DNA from: Ktedonobacter sp. 13_1_20CM_4_53_11
GTDB lineage: Bacteria; Chloroflexota; Ktedonobacteria; Ktedonobacterales; Ktedonobacteraceae
Assembly: GCA_001919995.1 (NCBI GenBank)
Contig: MNIY01000206.1
Location: 1 to 7,811, forward strand
Length of the DNA: 7,811 nucleotides
Reading direction: 5' to 3'
Position 1 is the first letter of the stretch. Every line of letters starts with the position of its first letter. Positions 4,812 through 7,811 of the stretch are shown here, piece after piece. The translations under genes and the position numbers were made by a program. The notes beneath the pieces were generated by a model. It was not told the origin of the DNA and did not search any database. It worked only from the letters and a program-made list of their open reading frames with translations.

Positions 4812-7154
4812 GTGACAAAACCATTCAAAGGGATCATTAACCTCGACAGTCGCGATTCGGTTCCCGACTGGGAACCGTATGAGCAGCCCAAGGCACCGGA
4901 TGGAGCACCCAACATCCTCTACATCGTCTGGGACGATGTGGGCTTTGGGGCATGGGAAATGTTCGGCGGGATGATCGAGACCCCTAACATGCAGCGTCTC
5001 GCCGATCAGGGGTTGCGCTACACCCAGTTCCACACCACCGCGCTCTGTTCGCCTACGCGCTCGTGCCTGCTGACCGGACGCAATCACACCAGCAACGGTA
5101 TGGCTGTGATCACCGAAGCCAGCAACGGTTTTCCCGGGCACAGCGGTCGCATCCCCTTCGAGAACGGGCTGATCTCGGAGGCGCTGGTGGAGCAGGGCTG
5201 GAATACCTACGCCGTGGGTAAATGGCACCTGACCCCCGAAGAAGAAACCAACGTGGCCGCCTCCAGGCGCCTGTGGCCACTGGGCAGGGGCTTTGAGCGC
5301 TACTACGGCTTCCTGGGCGGCGAGACCGACCAGTGGTACCCCGACCTGGTGGAGGACAACCACCCGGTTGATCCACCCTACGGGCCCAAGGATGGGTATC
5401 ACCTTTCCAAGGACCTGGTGGACAAAGCCATTCAATTCACGAGCGACGCCAAGGTCATCGCTCCGGAAAAGCCGTGGCTGATGTACCTCTGCCCGGGTTC
5501 CGCTCACGCCCCGCACCACGTCTGGAAAGAGTGGGCGGACAAGTATCAAGGCCGGTTCGATCTGGGCTACGAACGCTACCGCGAAGCGGTCCTGGCCAAC
5601 CAGAAGCGCATGGGGCTGGTGCCCGAGAACACTGAACTGCCGCCGCTCAACCCGTATGCTGATGTGCGCAGCGCCGAGGGCAAGCCCTGGCCTGACCTCG
5701 ATGTGGCGCGGCCCTGGGACTCGCTCTCCGAAGATGAGCAGCGCCTGTTCTGCCGCATGGCGGAAGTCTACGCCGGCTACATCAGCTACACCGATGCCCA
5801 GATCGGACGCCTGCTGGACTACCTGGAGGAGACCGGGCAGATGGACAACACGATCATCGTCGTCCTCTCCGACAACGGTGCCAGCGGCGAGGGCGGCCCC
5901 AATGGCTCGGTCAACGAGAACAAATTCTTCAACAGCGTTCCCGATAACATCGAAGAGAACTTGAAGTACCTGGACGTGCTGGGCAGCGAACAGACCTACA
6001 ATCACTACCCCAACGGCTGGGCCATGGGGTTCTGCACGCCTTTCAAGTTCTACAAACGCTATGGCAATTACGAGGGCGGCACGGCTGACCCGTTCATCAT
6101 CTGCTGGCCCAAGGGCATGAAGGCGCGTGGCGAGGTCCGCCACCAGTACATCCACGCCGTGGATATCGTGCCCACGCTCTACGACTGCCTGGGGATTGAG
6201 CCCCCCGAGGTCGTCAAGGGCTGGACCCAGAGCCTGCTGGAGGGCGCCAGCTTCCGGGCCACCTTCAACGACGCCCGGGCTACCGCGCCCAAGCAGACCC
6301 AGTTCTACGATCTGGGCGGCACGCGCGGCATCTGGCACCAGGGCTGGCATGCCAGCACCATCCATCCACCTGCACCGTCCGACTGGGGGCATTTCACGCG
6401 GGATCGCTGGGAGTTGTTCCACCTGGACGAGGACCGTAACCAGACGCACGACCTGGCCGACCAGTATCCAGACAAGCTCGAAGAACTCAAGGCCCTCTGG
6501 TTTGTGGAGGCGGGCTACTACAAGGGCTTGCCGCTGGAGGACCGCGCGGCGGTCGTACTCCTCACCCTCCCGCGCCCGCAGCTGACGGCACCCCGCGACC
6601 GCTACGTCTATTACCCGGGTTGTTCCGAAGTCCCCGAAGCGGCGGCGGTGAACATCCGTGGGCGCTCCTACAACATCGCGGCCGAGGTGACCATCGAGTC
6701 AGAGGGCGCCGAGGGGGTGTTGTTCTCGCACGGTGGGCGCTTTGGAGGCCATACGCTCTACCTCAAGGAGGGCAAACTGCACTACGTGTACAACTGGCTC
6801 GGTCAAGTCGAGCAAAAGCTCACCTCCAGCGCGACGATCCCAACCGGCAGGTGTATTCTGGGCGTGCGCTTCCGCATGGAGGGCCGCGAAGGTCTCAGCC
6901 CGGTGGGCATGGCCGCTCTCTACATCAACGACCAGCTGGTGGCAGAGCAGCGCATCAAGACCCAGCCCGGCAAGTTCTCGCTCGCAGGCGAAGGGTTAGC
7001 CGTGGGACGCGATGGCGGGCAGCCCGTGTCCGGCGACTACCAGTCCCCGTTCGAGTTCAGGGGCGGCACGATCAAGCAGGTGACCGTGGACGTAAGTGGC
7101 GAGCGCTTCCGCGACCTGGAGATGGAACTACAGGCGATGTATGCCCGCGACTAG
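4812..7154 (+). CDS. Arylsulfatase (formylglycine-dependent, alkaline phosphatase superfamily)
   Basis: The product has 780 residues from a GTG start. It should hydrolyse a sulfate ester to an alcohol or phenol plus sulfate (EC 3.1.6 type); the natural substrate cannot be told. Seen: PNILYIVWDDVGFG supplies metal ligands D41 and D42. LCSPTRSCLLTG at 78-89 is the sulfatase signature, with C79 the residue converted to formylglycine and R83 its partner. GKWHL (136-140) gives K137 and H139, SAHAPHH (230-236) gives H232, and LSDNGAS (352-358) gives D354 and N355. FKFYKRYGNYEGG (411-423) holds the late active-site Lys. Residues about 605-765 form a beta-rich C-terminal domain, probably a lectin-like sandwich. 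All key residues are present, so it looks functional. No signal peptide or membrane segment is seen, so it is likely cytoplasmic. It needs a formylglycine-generating enzyme, which is not in the window. Coupling to DUF1269 upstream and a paralogue downstream suggests an operon. Confidence 0.93.
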   Translation: MTKPFKGIINLDSRDSVPDWEPYEQPKAPDGAPNILYIVWDDVGFGAWEMFGGMIETPNMQRLADQGLRYTQFHTTALCSPTRSCLLTGRNHTSNGMAVITEASNGFPGHSGRIPFENGLISEALVEQGWNTYAVGKWHLTPEEETNVAASRRLWPLGRGFERYYGFLGGETDQWYPDLVEDNHPVDPPYGPKDGYHLSKDLVDKAIQFTSDAKVIAPEKPWLMYLCPGSAHAPHHVWKEWADKYQGRFDLGYERYREAVLANQKRMGLVPENTELPPLNPYADVRSAEGKPWPDLDVARPWDSLSEDEQRLFCRMAEVYAGYISYTDAQIGRLLDYLEETGQMDNTIIVVLSDNGASGEGGPNGSVNENKFFNSVPDNIEENLKYLDVLGSEQTYNHYPNGWAMGFCTPFKFYKRYGNYEGGTADPFIICWPKGMKARGEVRHQYIHAVDIVPTLYDCLGIEPPEVVKGWTQSLLEGASFRATFNDARATAPKQTQFYDLGGTRGIWHQGWHASTIHPPAPSDWGHFTRDRWELFHLDEDRNQTHDLADQYPDKLEELKALWFVEAGYYKGLPLEDRAAVVLLTLPRPQLTAPRDRYVYYPGCSEVPEAAAVNIRGRSYNIAAEVTIESEGAEGVLFSHGGRFGGHTLYLKEGKLHYVYNWLGQVEQKLTSSATIPTGRCILGVRFRMEGREGLSPVGMAALYINDQLVAEQRIKTQPGKFSLAGEGLAVGRDGGQPVSGDYQSPFEFRGGTIKQVTVDVSGERFRDLEMELQAMYARD

Positions 7155-7214
7155 GCCAGGGATACCAAGCGTCGAGTGGATGCACGTTCAAGCACTGCCG
7201 TAGTTTAGTGAAGG

Positions 7215-7222
7215 AAAGGAGA
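7215..7222 (+). promoter_or_regulatory. Ribosome binding site of sulfatase 2
   Basis: AAAGGAGA at 7215-7222 lies 5 bases before ATG 7228 and fixes that start. The 73 bases between the two sulfatase genes contain no hairpin with a T-run and no clear promoter, so readthrough from sulfatase 1 is expected. Confidence 0.65.
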
Positions 7223-7227
7223 CCACC

Positions 7228-7811
7228 ATGTCACAGCAATCTGACGGGACGAATAACCCTAGCAATCCTCGACACGAGGAGGAGGATCGCTCCCTGCGTT
7301 CGATCCTGCCGATCCCCGATCGACGCTACCCGGGGCTGGTGGTCTACGACGCCAAGGACCCCGACGCCAGGTTCCCACCCATCACCCAGCTGCGGCCCCC
7401 GGCTGGGGCGCCCAACGTGCTGATCGTCCTGCTCGATGATGTCGGCTTCGGCGCCTCCAGCGCTTTTGGCGGACCGTGCCAGACTCCCACCGCCGAGCGG
7501 CTCGCCGGGGAAGGGCTGCGCTATACCCGCTTCCACACCACGGCGCTCTGCTCGCCGACGCGAGCGGCGCTGCTCACTGGTCGCAACCACCACGCAGTCG
7601 GGATGGGCGGCATCACCGAGATGGCCACCTCGGCGCCCGGCTACAATTCGATTCGCCCGAACACCTGCACACCCCTTGCTGAGATCCAGCGGCTCAATGG
7701 CTATGCCACCGCTCACTTCGGCAAGTGCCACGAGGTGCCGGTGTGGGAGACCAGCCCGGCCGGCCCGTTCGACCACTGGCCCACCGGCAGCGGCTTCCAG
7801 CACTTTTTCGG
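7228..7811 (+). CDS. Second arylsulfatase, partial (C-terminus beyond the right edge)
   Basis: The first 194 residues are present, starting at an ATG behind AAAGGAGA. Seen: a polar N-terminal tail of about 20 residues, then ILPIPDRRYPGLVVYDAKDP, a segment typical of the N-terminus of large bacterial arylsulfatases. NVLIVLLDDVGFG follows with metal ligands D70 and D71. LCSPTRAALLTGRNHH (107-122) is the sulfatase signature, with C108 for formylglycine and R112. GKCHEVPVWETSPAGPFDHW holds K166 and H168 and is characteristic of this subfamily, whereas sulfatase 1 has GKWHL at the same place. No signal peptide is seen, so it is likely cytoplasmic like its neighbour. The two proteins share long matching segments through the N-terminal domain and are clearly paralogues, but they differ enough that they are not a recent duplication and may act on different sulfate esters. 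The metal ligand Asp-Asn and C-terminal domain lie outside the window. Confidence 0.92.
   Translation, partial: MSQQSDGTNNPSNPRHEEEDRSLRSILPIPDRRYPGLVVYDAKDPDARFPPITQLRPPAGAPNVLIVLLDDVGFGASSAFGGPCQTPTAERLAGEGLRYTRFHTTALCSPTRAALLTGRNHHAVGMGGITEMATSAPGYNSIRPNTCTPLAEIQRLNGYATAHFGKCHEVPVWETSPAGPFDHWPTGSGFQHFF

Noticed and set aside
4254..6449. A 731-codon open frame on the minus strand opposite DUF1269 and sulfatase 1
   Set aside because: It is an antisense shadow of two well-supported genes caused by their GC-rich codon use. It has no recognisable domain, and similar antisense text appears opposite sulfatase 2, which is explained by the sense paralogy.
6620..7423. A 267-codon plus-strand frame spanning the end of sulfatase 1 and the start of sulfatase 2
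   Set aside because: It is an out-of-frame shadow of both sulfatases, without domain or initiation signals.
7231..7803. A 190-codon minus-strand frame opposite sulfatase 2
   Set aside because: It is an antisense shadow; its resemblance to the frame opposite sulfatase 1 only mirrors the similarity of the two sulfatases.

Overview
The window looks like accessory chromosomal DNA from a moderately GC-rich bacterium. The mix of a SWIM zinc-finger protein, a decayed IS6-type transposase, a DUF1269 membrane protein and large cytosolic arylsulfatases would fit a soil Chloroflexota of the Ktedonobacteria type. That placement is inference from gene content and style only; no marker gene is present.

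Layout. (1) Positions 1-1678, minus strand: the N-terminal 559 residues of a SWIM zinc-finger protein, running off the left edge, with a good promoter upstream (1740-1768) and a long hairpin behind it (1772-1846). (2) Positions 1847-2232: no convincing gene, several small stem-loops. (3) Positions 2233-2676, minus strand: remnants of a gene with a helix-turn-helix domain, an in-frame TGA, and a Cys-containing continuation. (4) Positions 2812-2851: a perfect 40-bp palindrome with no loop. (5) Positions 2857-3654, minus strand: an IS6-family transposase pseudogene with several frameshifts and a nonsense codon. (6) Positions 3846-3996: a 151-bp non-coding element with perfect 28-bp terminal inverted repeats (MITE-like) that contains a possible outward promoter. 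(7) Positions 4237-7811, plus strand: a tight gene cluster of a DUF1269 glycine-zipper membrane protein, a complete 780-residue arylsulfatase, and the first 194 residues of a second, paralogous arylsulfatase running off the right edge.

The plus-strand cluster is probably one transcription unit. The DUF1269 stop codon touches the ribosome binding site of sulfatase 1, and only 73 bases without a terminator separate the two sulfatases. Both sulfatases carry the Cys-type C-x-P-T-R signature, so they need formylglycine maturation by a factor encoded elsewhere. Neither shows a signal peptide, which suggests hydrolysis of imported sulfate esters in the cytoplasm. The middle of the window (about 1.8-4.0 kb) is a graveyard of mobile-element debris that separates the SWIM gene from the sulfatase cluster. 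I see no clear new multi-gene system. The most unusual items are the perfect palindrome next to the IS6 relic, the MITE-like element that may drive the sulfatase cluster, and the selective loss of conserved tyrosine codons in the transposase relic.
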